Below, one piece after another: positions 39,760 to 55,989 of a DNA stretch of 64,000 nt (position 1 is the first letter of the stretch; each line of letters begins with the position of its first letter). This stretch comes from Vigna angularis (Eukaryota; Streptophyta; Magnoliopsida; Fabales; Fabaceae). Both the position numbers and the translations under genes were made by a program. The DNA is taken from contig NC_068974.1 of assembly GCF_016808095.1 (NCBI RefSeq), forward strand, positions 33,449,090 to 33,513,089. Direction: 5' to 3'. The notes under the pieces were generated by a model. That model had not been told where the DNA came from and did not search any database. It was given only the letters and a program-made list of their open reading frames with translations.

Positions 39760-41600
39760 TTCTTTATTTGAATAGTTTGCTCGAAAGACGTCTTTTAAGG
39801 TTTTTTCTAGATTTTAATTTTTATATACTTGAGAAAGTAACCAACAATTGTATCAGCTTTTGCAAAACTCGGATATCGGATAATTATATGATGGACGAAT
39901 TTTTTATTGTGTTGGAAAATAATTGAGTATATCTTTCGTAGCTTGCTAGCCTAGTTTCATTTCAGCTGGTTTATCAGTATAACGTTATCAACCTAATTTT
40001 GAAGATTACCGTGTTACCTCCCAAGTTTTTGGATGTGATCAATTTATTGGATATCATTATACTTGGAGAATTCACATGACTGTTGTGAGAATCAATTGCC
40101 AAAATATCTTTCTCAGTCATAATTTTGTAAACAATCACTTTAATAATAAAATATTACACGTCTAAGAAATGTGATAGATATAATCAAAATGACAAATTAT
40201 TATTGTATGATGTATCGGGTGTGGGTAAAAAATAACAATATAGAAACTTTTTCACATTTTTCTTATTTTTTTATTTTTATATTTATAAATTTTGAAATGA
40301 CTTTTTAATTAAGATTAACATCATCATAACTACAAAATAAATAAATATATTTAATTTAAATGTGATCATTTAACATGTGTAAATTGTGATCTAAAAACTG
40401 ATAAATGTATTTAATTTGTAATATGATCACCTATGATCGAAAAATGATTAGCTATTTGAATTAACCGTTTAATAGAAAATAAGTAGTTGTAGAAATGTTA
40501 ACTTTTATTCACCTAATACTCATTTGAAAACGTTAAATCGTTAAATTGACAAATATTAAAGTGTTAAAATATTAAAACTCAGGAAAATAATTTGACAAAT
40601 AATTAGGATATCTTTTGCAATTGGTACTAATATGGTTATAATTGTTTATGCTTTACTATTACAGGCTTAAAGAAAAGATTGCATATTGATTTGCTTTGTC
40701 TTGACATCAAATGTACATAAGCTAATAATGACATTAGTTTGCCCTACCCTATGCTCAGTGTGCTCAATATAGTACTTAGAAAGAAAAAATGTTTTATTTA
40801 TTTATTTATTTTTAAAACAGGTAAATTTAGTTTTAATTTTTAATATTATTTAGTCATTTTTAGTCTTTTAATTTCAAAATGTTTTATTTTTAAATCTCAA
40901 AGTGATTTAAATAATGTTTTAAAAAGGAAAAAAGTGGTTTACATAATATGCTAAGAGGAATAAAAGTAGAGCATTTAAAAATTAAAAAGATAAACAAAAA
41001 CACAACTTTTTTTTATGGGAAATTAAAACTTAATATACATCTCTGAATAAAAATCTTATTTTGGAACGTATAATATATGTGCCCATTTTTATATTTCTTT
41101 TTTCTTCCAATTAGAAGGTGCTTTAGATAAACTTGGAAAAGTAAGACTGATCTCTATTTCTTTTTCCAAACAAACAATCTTTTACTTAGAAAATTGAATC
41201 TAAGAAATTTTTATTAACTTATTTAATTATAATAACTTCAATTTAATCTTTTACTCCTTACACAAAGTGAAAAATTGTAAGCCAATGCGCCAATCACACT
41301 TAATATATTGTACTTCACGATAACATGCAAAACATTACATAGTATAATATCACATCACCCTATTGGGGTGGTACATGGTATATAATGTTCCTTTGGCGTT
41401 ATTACATGCATGGCAAATATGCTGATGGCTTGGTAAAAACAAAAACATCTTCTCTGTTTCTCATGTTCTGTCAATGTTTAAACATTGACCTATACAAAAC
41501 AAGAAAAGAATACTAACATTTTCACCTTACCTATGCACATCCCTCAAAATTGCAACAAATATCAATCACAAAATGCAAAGCAAAGCGACACAATCTTCTC
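39760..41600. other. CDC48 3' flank and intergenic DNA
   Basis: The 3' UTR probably extends a few hundred bases past 39755. The rest is AT-rich with no supported gene. Confidence 0.3.
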
Positions 41601-41674
41601 ATCTTGCGACCATTTACAAACACCTGAAACGAAAGTCTTCTCCATTCACCACGACATCATCATCATCCTCATCC

Positions 41675-41992
41675 TCATCCTCGTGGCTTCTCCAAACGCA
41701 TTCCAGAACAGCCACTAGAACCAAGAGTATCATAGTTGACGAATCTGCTCGGAGCCGAGTTATGCCTATACCCTTTTGGCAAGCAATTCTTCACCTGTCC
41801 CTCACGGAAGACACTGTGTTTGTGACCGAGACGTGGCTTCAGATAAGTTTCAGCTTCGGATAAAAAGAGAGGCCTTGTAACTGTGCTGGGAGCACTTCGA
41901 GGAATGACCCTTGCAGCCATGGCGATGTGAAGGGAATCCAGAGAAAGGATGAGGAGAAGGGCCAGAAGGGAGATATGTGTAGTGGGAGACAT
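41675..41992 (-). CDS. Small secreted peptide precursor, family not recognised
   Basis: A single-exon frame of 105 aa. It starts with a clear signal peptide: about eight N-terminal residues, then a hydrophobic run with LLALLLILSL, and an AMAA-type cleavage context near residue 26. The mature part is basic, without membrane segments. Its C-terminal third, VKNCLPKGYRHNSAPSRFVN followed by YDTLGSSGCS, has two cysteines and a Pro/Ser-rich core such as is often seen in plant signalling peptides. LPKG and SAPSR recall IDA-like precursors, but the IDA PIPPSAPSKRHN motif is absent, so I do not assign it there. A TATA-like TATTTAAG (minus) lies 96 bp upstream of the ATG, which supports a real gene. 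Confidence 0.7.
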   Translation of the reverse strand: MSPTTHISLLALLLILSLDSLHIAMAARVIPRSAPSTVTRPLFLSEAETYLKPRLGHKHSVFREGQVKNCLPKGYRHNSAPSRFVNYDTLGSSGCSGMRLEKPRG

Positions 41993-42087
41993 TTAGATTT
42001 TTTTCGAACTTGTGTTGTTTGGTCTGAGTCTATGAAAGAAAGAAGGGGTTTTATGGTAGATTGTTATGCAGTGGTTAAACCGAGTGT

Positions 42088-42095
42088 CTTAAATA
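42088..42095 (-). promoter_or_regulatory. TATA-like box of the secreted-peptide gene
   Basis: TATTTAAG in the context GCCTATTTAAGACAC on the minus strand, 96 bp upstream of the start codon. Confidence 0.45.
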
Positions 42096-42099
42096 GGCT

Positions 42100-45000
42100 C
42101 GTGAATAGCTACAGAATGCAGGTATGCACAGCTCATTGGTGGTACACCATAACTTTGGAGGTGTGGTGGAGGTGAGTTGGCGAGGTTGGTGTTCTTTTTT
42201 TTCTGTGTTTCGAGTGAGGATGCTCGTGAGTTCATGTTTATTGCACTCACTCAAATTTGTGCTGTTTTTTGCCCCTAAATCCAAGTAATATCTTCTTTTT
42301 GTTCACAATTTTAGTTAGCATATGTCTCACAATAACACTGTTTTCTCTTTATTAAAGTGAAGAAAAAAGTGTTGCAGGAAGTCACCTGGTGAAAAATAAT
42401 TGAGATTTTGCCAACCAATTGGGGAACCATTTAAAGAAGATTGTAGGTAACATAATAGCACAATTATGAGTGTGTTGATGAGTCAGTGTAAGAATTGAAG
42501 TGGATTAATTAACAACTTCTGTATCATCTCTATCACTATACTCTTTACTTCCCATTATATTGGTTGGCCACCTAATCATCCTCATCAATCTCTTTACAAA
42601 TGCTAGATTTTCCCCCATTCACACATTCCCAAAAAACCCTCTTAATAAATAACACATTTAACTCTTCACCTCAAGGTTAGACAAATCATGGTAAAATAAA
42701 AATCTTAACTTTGCATAAATTGAAGATAAAAATTGCAACTTTTAGTGTTTTTATGTGAATATCCATTGCCCTATTAATTGAAATGATTCAACAAGTACAA
42801 GGGGACATGTAAATCTTGTGATGTTTAAAGAGAAGCAAAAGAACATGAACCCCACCCCGGAAATCTTTTGTTTCCCCTCATCTTTTTTCAAAGTTTATGC
42901 AATCTGGGAACAATTGGTTAAGTTGGGTCTAAAATTTAATAGACATGGGCTTCGTAATGCAGTTTAACTACTGACACTGCCCATAGCTACTCTCACCCAA
43001 CACGTAGCTTCGTATCTCAGAATTGGACCCACTATATTTCCTTCACACATGAACTCTTCTTACTTTCTCACACACTCCCCCCAGATATGTAAAGTGATTC
43101 TCGGATCAAAATCAACCATTTTTCACTGACACTAATAATTACACAAAACTAATCTGGAATAGAAGCAGGAGAATCTGTAACAAGTCTTTGAAAACCTCAC
43201 GCATAGCTGAACCACCCACAGTAAAAGATCATAAAATGTGCAAACTGTATCATTTATGATTCACATTCATCAACAAAACGTTGAAAAAGAGACCGACATC
43301 ATTTTCACACTCGACTCTCTCTTAACACATGGTTATGTTTTTTTTTTTTAATCAATTCAACAAAATATGCAGTCAAGTTTTATTTATCTTTCAGTAAATT
43401 AGAAAACTCGGTTAGTTCATTTAAACATTGGACTACGAAATCATAATGCTAAGAAACTATACATTAATTTTTCCGAAGACACCGCCATAATTAGTTTGCT
43501 CACGGGAAGCACGTCACAAGTTGAAGCTACATTAGACACGGGTATGACACAATTCAAACAAGAATATTGCTGAATATTTAAAATTTTTAGGACACAATAT
43601 AGTATAAGAAAAAAATAAATTCATGCGAGTTAGAACTGTATAAATCTCGAAAGAAAATATCAAGAATTAAAATGTTGAAAAAAATTATATTTTTCTTATT
43701 ATTATGATATACTTATTTGCGTTACAATAAATTGAAAAAAAATTGTAAAATAGAGTTATTATTTATGAGTATTCGAAATGTTCATGAGTTGCAGCGTTCA
43801 ACCTGAATGCGTTCTCTGACACACATGTGACATATACGACTGTTATTTTAAAGTGCTTGGAATTTGTTTATCTTCGTAACAAAAACTAAATTATTAGATG
43901 TAAGTATTCACACACACTAGTTAATGTATTCGTCGAAATAAAATATATGTTCAAATAAATTTGTATATATTATATAACTTTAAAGTAATAATGGAAAAAT
44001 GAGTTATTGAGTATATTTTGTTTTAAAGCAATATTAAGTATAAAAACTTCATTTTACTTATCGTTATGAAAAAACATAAATATTGCTTACATTTTTTTAC
44101 TACAATGTAAGACCAAAATCTTAATGTTTATTTAAACTTAGTCTCCTATTAAATGATAATGGTACTTATTAATGGACTACCTGAAAGGATTGATAAAGTG
44201 ATTTAACTTAAAATGAAAGAAAAAAGATGAAGAAGTTGTGGTTTAATTCTCTTATTAACATTTAGGAGATAAAAGATAAATTTGATAAGTTTAGAAAAAA
44301 GGAAAAAGGATTTTATAAATTTATTTTTTTTATTAACAAAATATTAATAATTAATATTTATCGATAAAAGTTTTTAATTTAAAAGGTGGGAAGATTATGA
44401 CGAAAGAATATTTCAATTAAATTAAGTTTACTAGAATATAAATAGAAAATAAAATATTTTTTCTTAAATGACCATCTCGATTGCATCTAAATTTTTTCAA
44501 AAAATTTCGAAACATTTTATGTTTGTTTCTTGTTTATATTTTACCAATTCAGAGAAAAAACAAGTTTAGGTATCTTTTATCTTACCAAAATCTTAATCTA
44601 AGTCTTTTTACATGCGAGAGTTTTAGTCTATATGTCTGATCATAAGGAAAATATAATTTATATTCTTTCAAATTTGAAAAAAAATATTTTAACATCTATA
44701 TATAAATTATAATTAAATTTAATTATTAATTTGGTTTTAAATTAGAAATAGATCATTTTAAGAAATAAGTATTACATTGAATTAAAATTTTAAATATAAA
44801 AACTAAATTAAAAATAATCACTCTCTGTGACACGATAAATTGACATGTGATGATTTATTCTATTTTTTTAAAAAATAAAAAAATTTAAAAAAATAAATTT
44901 TTACAAATTAACACATTACATATATAAGAACACAATTTAAACTTAATGAAAATAATCAAATTAAACCTTAAAAAAATAAAATAAAAAACTAAATTAAATA

Positions 45001-45280
45001 AAAAATAAATAAAAAACGAAATCAAACAACTAAACAAATACGAAAATAAGAAATATAATTAAACTAAAAATTAAAAAAATAAATTACAAAGACTATTTTA
45101 AAAAGATATGTCTAAAGAAGCCAAAATATAAAAAAAATACATATTATATATATATATAGAGAGAGAGAGAAAAAAAGAACATGTTAAAATCTAACCTACC
45201 TGTATCTTGGTATACAATAATGTTAAAAGAAATATATTTTTGGAAATTGTGGGAGAGAAGATGATAAGAGAGCGGCAGAG
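42100..45280. other. Intergenic, no supported gene
   Basis: The first kilobase is moderately AT-rich and probably holds the upstream region of the secreted-peptide gene. From about 43550 it is very AT-rich without recognisable features. A short (TA)n(GA)n tract lies near 45146-45170, just before the next gene. Confidence 0.3.
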
Positions 45281-45327
45281 AAAGGAAGGGTGGGTGGACA
45301 GAACAGAACCGAACAAAACATAACAGA

Positions 45328-47484
45328 ATGGCTACCTCTGTATCACTTCCTTACTTCTCTCACACTCACTCTCATAGTAAGATGCTTTCTTCTTACTTTC
45401 CTAAACAAATATATTTATTGTTCTTCATCAATCCTTCTTGTACTTTCTCATTTCTTTATTTATGTCGTATCTCAAACGTAATAAAACAAGTAGTTAAATT
45501 TGGTGTGGATTGAAGATGGTGTGTCTGAGTGAATATACACCTATTGGATGAGGAACTAGTTCTGGTAGGAATAGCCGTGTAGTTCACGTTCACCGTTTCT
45601 CAGATCAACAACGATACTGTTTTCAACTGTTAATACAATCAATGCTGCTTGAGGGTTCTTTAATTTTTTTGTTTGAATTCAATTTAATACGCACAATTTG
45701 ATAGTATTTGTTACGATAGATGAACAAGAATACACAGAACTAAATACATGTTAGGAATACACCTTAAATATACCATTGAAGATAGAACAAAATTCTGACT
45801 TCCAATAGAGAACTGAACTACTATATTTTTACTTAAAAAGGCTTGCTGGTGATATCTTCAAGATACTTATTTATAAATCTTACTGTTAATAGTTAATGTT
45901 ACAACTTTCTCTTTTCAAGGATCTTCCCTCTTTTTTTTATGAATAATAGTATTTAACAACTGTCTAACATTTTCACCCGTGATGTAATGGAAACTAACCT
46001 TTTAATTCAATTCTCCCTATTCAGTACTGAAAGATAAAAAGTAATTACTTATTTACTTGATGCATAGAATATGGATGGCTCTTCCATCTCATCTGTCACT
46101 AAACAAGAGATTCACTGATGAAAACTGTTGATGTTGCAAAGTACGAAGGGGTATTTGCTATTCTCATTTTATTCATTTAACAGATGTTAAGTTACAGCTG
46201 CAAAGAAGGAGAATATCCACCGTTTCCTCTGCTCTGGCTGAGACTGCAGCTTCAATGGCAGTAGCTGTAACTTTCGTTGGTGCAGCAGCTACTCTTATCG
46301 TAAAGAGATCCAAAACTTCTGAACCAGCACAGGTCAGAACCCCTCGTTATTGATAGTATCAGAAAAATGATTAATTGTACTTACTAACTCAGCAATATGC
46401 CATGCTACTGAAAAACAACCTTGCTTGTCCAAACAATTAACAAAGGCTTCTCTATACTTCAACTTTTCAATGGTTGTTGCAGTTGTAGTTTTAGTGTAAT
46501 GTATAGATTGAACTAGCGGAATTCACATATCTTATGTGACATCACTAATTCTGTTTCACTAAAGAAATTTCATGGAAAAATTAATTGTGACGATTAGCTC
46601 TAAATTATGTGTAGCAGACTATCTGCTGAAGAACTCTATCAAATGGTTAAACTGTCTAATGGAGGGGAGTAATAGACAGTCTAGAAGTGGTGCGTCAGAC
46701 AGTTTATTAGGACAAACATTTATTAAATTTAGCTGTCTTGACGGTTTTCTGTTCTATATATGAATACCTTTATGAACTTAAATATTATAACTGAAATTGT
46801 GTTAGACTTATTGTGTATAGAACCTTCCAAGATCAATGAGTGTTTTCTTTCAATTTTATTCTTGTGTTTTGTTACATTGTTATTGTTGAGAACCCAACAT
46901 TAATAGGGTTAATCTTTCATATCTCTTGACAACTTGGTAAGTGCTTTCCCCTCATTGATTTATGGGCCAACTCAATTTTATAAGGAAAAAGATTCTTTGA
47001 CACTAATAGTTACTATTTGACAATCCATTATAGGAGTAAAGTGGTTCTAACAAAAGTGAACTTTTGCATTTGTAAAGAAAAATGGGGTAAAGAAGGAAAA
47101 AACGATGATTAAATTGTGTGCTGAATTTCGCACTGTTTATCTAAATTAAGTTTTTGATTTGAAATTAAAGATTCAATCCAAAGCATGTGAAGATTGTGGA
47201 GGTTCTGGTATATGTTCTGAATGCAATGGTGAAGGATTCGTTCTTAGGAAACGTTCTGGTGAAAGTTCTGATCAGGCAAGAGTGCCAGCTAAGAATATGG
47301 CGACTCGATTCACAGATCGGTACTATTTTCTTACATCTCTTTTCCTCAAATAATTATTTTTTCAGTTTAGCCATTCGAGTGGATTACTTATACCAGGCTT
47401 CCAAAGAAGTGGAGCTATTGTACAAAATGCTCTTCTGGTCGATCCTGTTCAACCTGTGGTGGCAGTGGAAAACTAAGTTACTAG
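45328..47484 (+). CDS. DnaJ-type zinc-finger (CxxCxGxG) protein, probably plastid, 4 exons
   Basis: The gene is assembled from exons 45328-45376, 46184-46332, 47171-47319 and 47397-47484, which join in frame to 144 aa. The N-terminus (MATSVSLPYFSHTHSH...) is Ser/Thr/His-rich without acidic residues, like a chloroplast transit peptide. A hydrophobic segment follows (about residues 38-55, AVAVTFVGAAATLIV), a possible membrane anchor. The C-terminal half has four Cys pairs: CEDCGGSG, CSECNGEG, CTKCSSG and CSTCGGSG, enough for two zinc ions as in the DnaJ cysteine-rich domain. There is no J-domain. Small plant proteins of this kind are linked to thylakoid or redox chaperone work (family knowledge); the specific role is unknown. 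The third exon's acceptor (AATTAAAG then ATTCAATCC) has a poor pyrimidine tract, so that junction is the least certain. Confidence 0.8.
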
Positions 47485-49200
47485 TTTAGAACTGCATGCT
47501 GTCAACCTAGCTAGCTCATCAGTACTACCGTTTACACACATGCTCTTGTTGAAGTCACGGTTCAGAATGAGGCAACATAATGAACTCAACGCTTATTCGT
47601 GATTCACATCCACTTTGATTTCCTTGATCCATTCTGCATGAAGCAAAATTCTATGTATATGCATTTCAATGGAAGTGTATAGTGAGTTTTTACTTGATTT
47701 GGAGAGGTTTTGAGTTTAACATATGTGGGGTCTTGATAGAATAGGATTTGAGTTGAACTAACAAGCATATTAATATACTCCTCTTGCAAATTGATGGATG
47801 GCCATTCAGATTATTTGTAGCATGATAAAAAATCTACGCTTCATCTCAAGGGAGAGTATTAACATGTATGGTTAAGAAAACATGGTTTTAGTACACACAG
47901 AACCTTGAAAACAAAAGTTGTGAATCTACTGAAAGAAATAAAGATGGAGTATGAGTATTTAAAGATGAGAAATCATATATGAAAACCTATTTCTTTTAAA
48001 CACCTAATGGATTTTCATTAATTATTTCTCTTTTCTTATTACATTAATAGCTATTTTTCTTTCTTTACGCATCATTTAAATATTTAATTTCGTATGATAA
48101 AAAGAGAGATAAATATGCCAATTTGGTGTTTAAACTGCTTAAGCAGATAAACAATTTCTTCAATCTTGTTGGCTTCTTCAGTGTCTGTACCATTACTGGA
48201 ATGAAAAATACTAATAATTTATGTGCGTGGCCAAAAACTGACAATAGCTCACAGACATATATCACACTACTTGTACTTTGTCTGGCATTTGACATTGTCA
48301 AACACAAAGGTTAGCATTTGCCGTCCGAAGAAGTTGGAATTGAATGAAACAGGAAGTAGCATATACGCAGCATACGACAGATAGTGGTTAGCAGACGTAA
48401 GCACGTTACCCATGTAATTAACAAATAAAATTTACAAAAGGGTTCGATGCAACACTTCGGAGTTCACACTGAACCCAAGCCAAGTTAATGTTTTTAATTA
48501 TTGAAATCACATTGTGTTGGTCAGATATTAGGCAACTTACCTTAAACAAATCTTCAATAATGGAGTTTAGGAATTAATATATGAATTCAATCACTGATTC
48601 CATTCCACTAATTAATAAAACGTCATCAAAGAATTCCCACCATCTAGATCCGTGCTGACTTTTTGATTGAGAATGAATTAGTGACTTTTTTATTCTCTAT
48701 TTCTTTTACAAGGCAGAATATTTAACGTGCCCATCTCATAATATGAGTATATATCATTTGCACAACAAAATTCAAACACAATATGCTTTATTAATTATTT
48801 TTTACATCACTTTTTTTTCGGTATAACGATTCAGTCTTGCGTATAACACGTATATACGCAAATCCTTACACAGAAAGAGCAGACCACTCCTATCTAGGAA
48901 TGTGTGAAAGACTACACCAAAAATCTAAAGCGCAAGAATCATTTTACTGTTTCAGCATTTTTTTAAAAAGAAAACTACTTATTCAACATGAGATTCCCTT
49001 AAGGTTGTTCTTGACATTTTCTACTGCAGTAGTTATACCTTACAGCCTTAAAACATGGGATCCAGATTACCTGCATTCACTTTTCAGCACATTCACGCAT
49101 CAAACAATAACCGTTTGACTTGGATCAGATGACTCATATTTTATCTAAACCAAGTTTTGTTCGTTTGATCTTCGTCCAAGGGTTATAAATGCGACAAAGG
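47485..49200. other. Intergenic, no supported gene
   Basis: The 3' flank of the zinc-finger gene, then AT-rich DNA. The open frame at 48837-49118 has no recognisable domain and lies just downstream of NRT2 on the other strand; I do not call it. Confidence 0.3.
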
Positions 49201-49225
49201 TGTGAATGTGTGGAAAGTGGAGAAG

Positions 49226-51243
<2,018 letters not shown>

Positions 51244-51333
51244 TTGACCTTAACACTGTCTTGAATGAGAAAAAACTCAGTTGGTTTGAGATGTGATGGT
51301 GATGCTGTGAAGGAGAGACAAGGAGTGTGTTGG

Positions 51334-51340
51334 ATTTATA
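51334..51340 (-). promoter_or_regulatory. TATA box of NRT2
   Basis: TATAAAT on the minus strand, 91 bp upstream of the ATG, which would place the transcript start about 60 bp before the codon. Confidence 0.6.
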
Positions 51341-51479
51341 GTAGTGTTGAAGTCGTTGACTATCCGCTAAGAGCCAATGAGATTCCCAACGGCTGCAAAG
51401 CTTTAAACATTAAAGAAAACTGTATTTCAGGTAATCCATTTTGCCGCGTATATTCGTAAAAGAGCCCATGCTATGTCTC

Positions 51480-54400
51480 AAAGGTTCATGTGACGTATAA
51501 TCAACTCTGGCACATGTGCTGTTAAATTATAACACTAGCACTTAAATAGTTTTATTATTCAACCAATTTTGCCTCTAACTTAACCATTCTGATTGATTTT
51601 TGGGTTAACCTCGGTCGCTAATATTATGTAAACTTGTCTCAACTTTTACTAGAAATCTCTACATTCCTTGAATACAGATTTCAATATTACTTAATCTTTT
51701 AAATCTGATATGATAATAAGTAACTATTCCCATCTCGATGTTCGTCAAATTGTTAAAATACTTTTAATTTAATAGACAATCTAAGAGATTTATTTGCATC
51801 TAGTCTTTTGCTGCTTCTTCTTTTGTATTTGAAGAGTTTATTTATTTATTTATTTTTTTTACACAATTTTTATTCTCTCTCAATTGGTTAACACATTTAA
51901 CATCTAAGTTCACTTATACCTCTAACTATTTTCCTCTTCATTACAACCTCATTTACACGATTTGTTTTTCTTTATATGGTTTTGTTCAAATGAAAGATTG
52001 CTTTATGAAACATATAAATATCAATTTTATAAAAATTAAATCGTTATAGAGTATCCATTTGATTATTTCTATTTTTTTTGTCACATAAAAAGATGACTAT
52101 GAATTTCAAATAATCAATTGTATAAATCCTTAGTTAGTTTATTAGGTAATCTATAATGTCTCTCTCCAAAATTATTAGTTTTGTTTTATTTGAAGAAAAC
52201 TTCTTTCATTACACTTTTTTTCATTTTCTCTCAACTCTTTGACACATTTGATATATCAGGTGTATTTGAATCTTAAAGTAATTTCACTCTCAATATTAGA
52301 AAAAAATAATAATAGACGTTGAAGTAGTTGTGAAATTTCGAGTGTTCTTCTCTAAAATTATATGCCAATGTTACTTTATGTTTTACTTTAAGATTTAGTT
52401 ATAATTTTTTTCTTAAAATTTCACATTAAAGAAAAGTGAATGACATTAAATTCTTGATAACATCACACTTTTTTACGTATTATGATTTATATTTTTGGTT
52501 AAAAAGGTTATTTAATGAATATTTGAGATAATATAGGTAGAAACTCGGATAGGGGTCCCACTGGTGAGATTAAATAGTAATTCATACTTGATGGGGATGA
52601 AAACGAAAATAATTTTTTAGTTTAGAAATAGGGATGAATATGGTTAAAATCAAACATGTCCAGTTTATATTTGGGAGAGCCTGAAGAACAAATCTAAGAA
52701 AAAACCATTTTTCATACATTTTGTGGCACATATACTTCCTCTTCAGTAGCAAAATCAGTTTATGTAGCATGAACAGAAAACAAGCAACCTGTTAGATAAG
52801 TAAAATGAATTAGTTTGTCACAACAAAGTAAATCAAAATATTCATAAAGAACGAATGTTCAAATTTGTGTCAAAGAAGATTGTTCCCAAAATATGGTAAC
52901 TTAAAATATAGAAGTGAATACGCACACAAACCGCAACCTAATCGAAGGTAATCGGAAATGTCTAAAATGCTTTCATGAGGATACACAAAATTTAGAAAAA
53001 AGAAAATATAACTTACTTTTAAAAATTATATGTAATCGAGACATAGTTTTTCTTATACCAAATAATCATTATTGTGTTGCTTTTATCCCATTTACATCCT
53101 TCAATTTCTTCTTATTTATTATACAACAGTGTTAAAATACATTTAAGTGATATAGTTACAAGTACTCGACTATGAGATATGGTCAACATCAAAATGTTTT
53201 GATCGAATACATGTTGGTCTATCAGAATAGACATCTAAACAATGTTGATTGGTTTGATTTAAGATCATGATAAATATGCAACTAAATAGTGTGATTTATT
53301 AAAGATTAATCAAAATAATTAGTTATATGGATCACATCCAATAAAAAAAACTCACAAATATGATATAAATAATACAATTTTTCCTCAACTTGAAGAGAAC
53401 TATCCTTAAAAAAATATCTTAAAATGTTTAGAGTTAAAATCTCTAATAAATATACTTGACTCTAAGAATACCTATTATAACTACCATAAAGCAACGAAAA
53501 ATGTCTTTCTTTCTGTTTTCTCGCTGTTTGTGCTACTCTCACATATCTCTAAGAAAAAAAAGTATGTTATTTTCACTTCTTATAATGAACTTTTATGCGG
53601 AATATTTAACCGGTAAAATCTACATAATTAAAATAAATAATCAGTTTGAATAACTATAAATTGTATATCTTGATATCTTTTATAAAATAAACTCCTTCTT
53701 TAAAAAATTCAAATTCAATAATTAGATAACATTATAAAATACTTATGCAGTTTTTTAGAATTGGAAGTAAATTAATATAAAAAAATGATTTTTTTTCCGG
53801 TGAAAATGCAGCTATTTATTTATTTATTTGCTTCTTTTTTCAAGTGTGAGAACATCTGACCAAATTTATTAATTGATATTCAAAAACCAAACTTAAATAT
53901 GTTTCAGTGACGTAGAGTTACAGAGTTGACAAGTAGAAGAGAAGAAGTAGCTTCTCTACTAACAACTTTGGGCCCACAGCAAATCAAGTTGAAAGTCAAA
54001 CAATAACTATATGACCATATCATTCATTCATATTTCTCTTAAATATATACAAATTTCAATTTCACTTAAACACAATTTCTTATACACTTATGTTTCTATT
54101 ATAAATATGTGAAAAACCCACTTCAACTTGTTCACCAACATGAAAGTTTATAATAATAAATTCAGTACACCAAAATACTTACAAATCATCTTAATGACTC
54201 GATCAGACAATAGTTAATAACATATGATAATATTATTCATATATTATGATTTGATTTTATATATAGTAAGTGAAGGATTTTTCATACATTTATTCTGGGA
54301 AAGTCATATATACCTTTTTCACGTATATGACTAAATTTTTGTAAATCATTTATTATAATAAATTTTAATATCCTATTAAAAGATAAATTTAAATTGTCAT

Positions 54401-55950
54401 ATTTTTTTATAAAATCAAGTAACATAATTTAACTTTATCTCAATAAAAAAATATTTAAAAAATAATGAATATGGTGAACAAAGAAAATAAAGATATATAT
54501 ACTGTTATCGATTAAAAAAGTACCTACTCATGATAATAAACAAGGTATTTTAAGCAGCTAATTAGAAAAAAATTATAAAATAAATTTAATTAACACAAAC
54601 AACACAGTCCGTATATAACGCGTCCCACCCTTTCAGGATCACCTAGAGTTCTTTCAATATTGTTCAACATCCACCATTAAGCATTATAATAATAATAATA
54701 TTTATTATTATTAATTTATATGTCTTTTTTACATCAATTATAATAATCTTATACCTTTTCCGTATTACGTTTTAAACACGTGTTTATATGTCATTTCATT
54801 CCAAAAAGTATTTATATATTCGTATATGTTGCCTAAAGTACGAAAGTGATTTTTTGAAAATACAAATTATTAAAAATTTATAATTAAAAAAATTTACAAA
54901 AAGAAAAAGTGATTTTTTTTATAGCATGTCTTAAGTTAAGAAAAATGTTTACACATGCTATAGTAGACATCAAATTGGGTCACATTACATTTGTTATATG
55001 GATTGGCGACTTTTTCTATTTCTGATTAGCAGTAATATCATAAGTTACATGGGTATTGTTTAGCTTCTTGAGTTTGGAGTGTTGTATAATAAAAATATTG
55101 CTATATATTGTGATAAGTTCAAGTTAACATAATTAATTTATGAATTTGTTTAACTTTTTTTTATTTAACCTAAAATTTAAGTTCACTTATATTTTGAGGT
55201 TATAACAATTAAAAATAATAAATATAAATTATTATATTGTACCTAAATAGTCTTATAAAATAAATATAAATATGCATCACTTTTAAAATGATTATGTAAT
55301 ATTTTGGTCAGTTTTACTTTTATTCATCAATGCATAAATGTTATCTCACAAAACCATCTAACGAACATTATTAATATAACTATTCAAGAACCAAATTTTA
55401 AAACAAAGTTACACTAAACTAAATTTATCATAAGAACACCAAATTAAAATCAAGGATCGTTTATGAATATTAAAAATATATTCATAGGAACATGCTCTTT
55501 CAGTTCTATGAGTACCTGGTTTTGTCAACATTAATAGAAGATAGAGAAGAATGTTTGTGCAAGATACTTTGGATACTTTAACCTTTTTAAAAGCCTGAAA
55601 TAAGTATAGAATAAAATAGACAATTATTTTAAAACTAATAAGCTGGGTTAAAATGCAAATGAAATGAAAGAGTATATATATATATCAACATATGTAATAA
55701 TAATTTAATGGAACGGGTGTTTTAGAAATAGTTGATATTGAATTCTTATTCCAGTTTCAAACATCTGTTTCTAATATATATATATATCAGATCCCCATCA
55801 AACCACCCAAAACTCATTATTTATAATTGTGCCACAAGGTTAAAACGAATTTACAAACAAATATACAGTTAAATTACCAAGAAATAATCTACTTAAGTTC
55901 ATTAAAATATCATTTCCAGTAATTGGAATATTGAGTCTACAATAAATCAT
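51480..55950. other. NRT2 upstream region and intergenic DNA
   Basis: About 4.5 kb of AT-rich sequence. The first kilobase or so is likely NRT2 promoter. A GGGATGA-containing stretch at about 52540-52640 weakly resembles the MITE at 14327. No gene was found. Confidence 0.3.
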
Positions 55951-55989
55951 TACAAACAGTCGTCGGTGATTAAGTTTCGAATATGAACA

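Noticed and set aside
48430..48460. GGGTTCGATGC resembling a tRNA T-arm
   Set aside because: No matching acceptor stem, D-arm or anticodon arm could be built around it.
48837..49118. 93-codon open frame downstream of NRT2
   Set aside because: No recognisable domain, unremarkable composition and no promoter; likely chance.
52540..52640. GGGATGA-containing stretch as a second copy of the 14.3-kb MITE
   Set aside because: Only scattered words match and no pair of ends could be defined.
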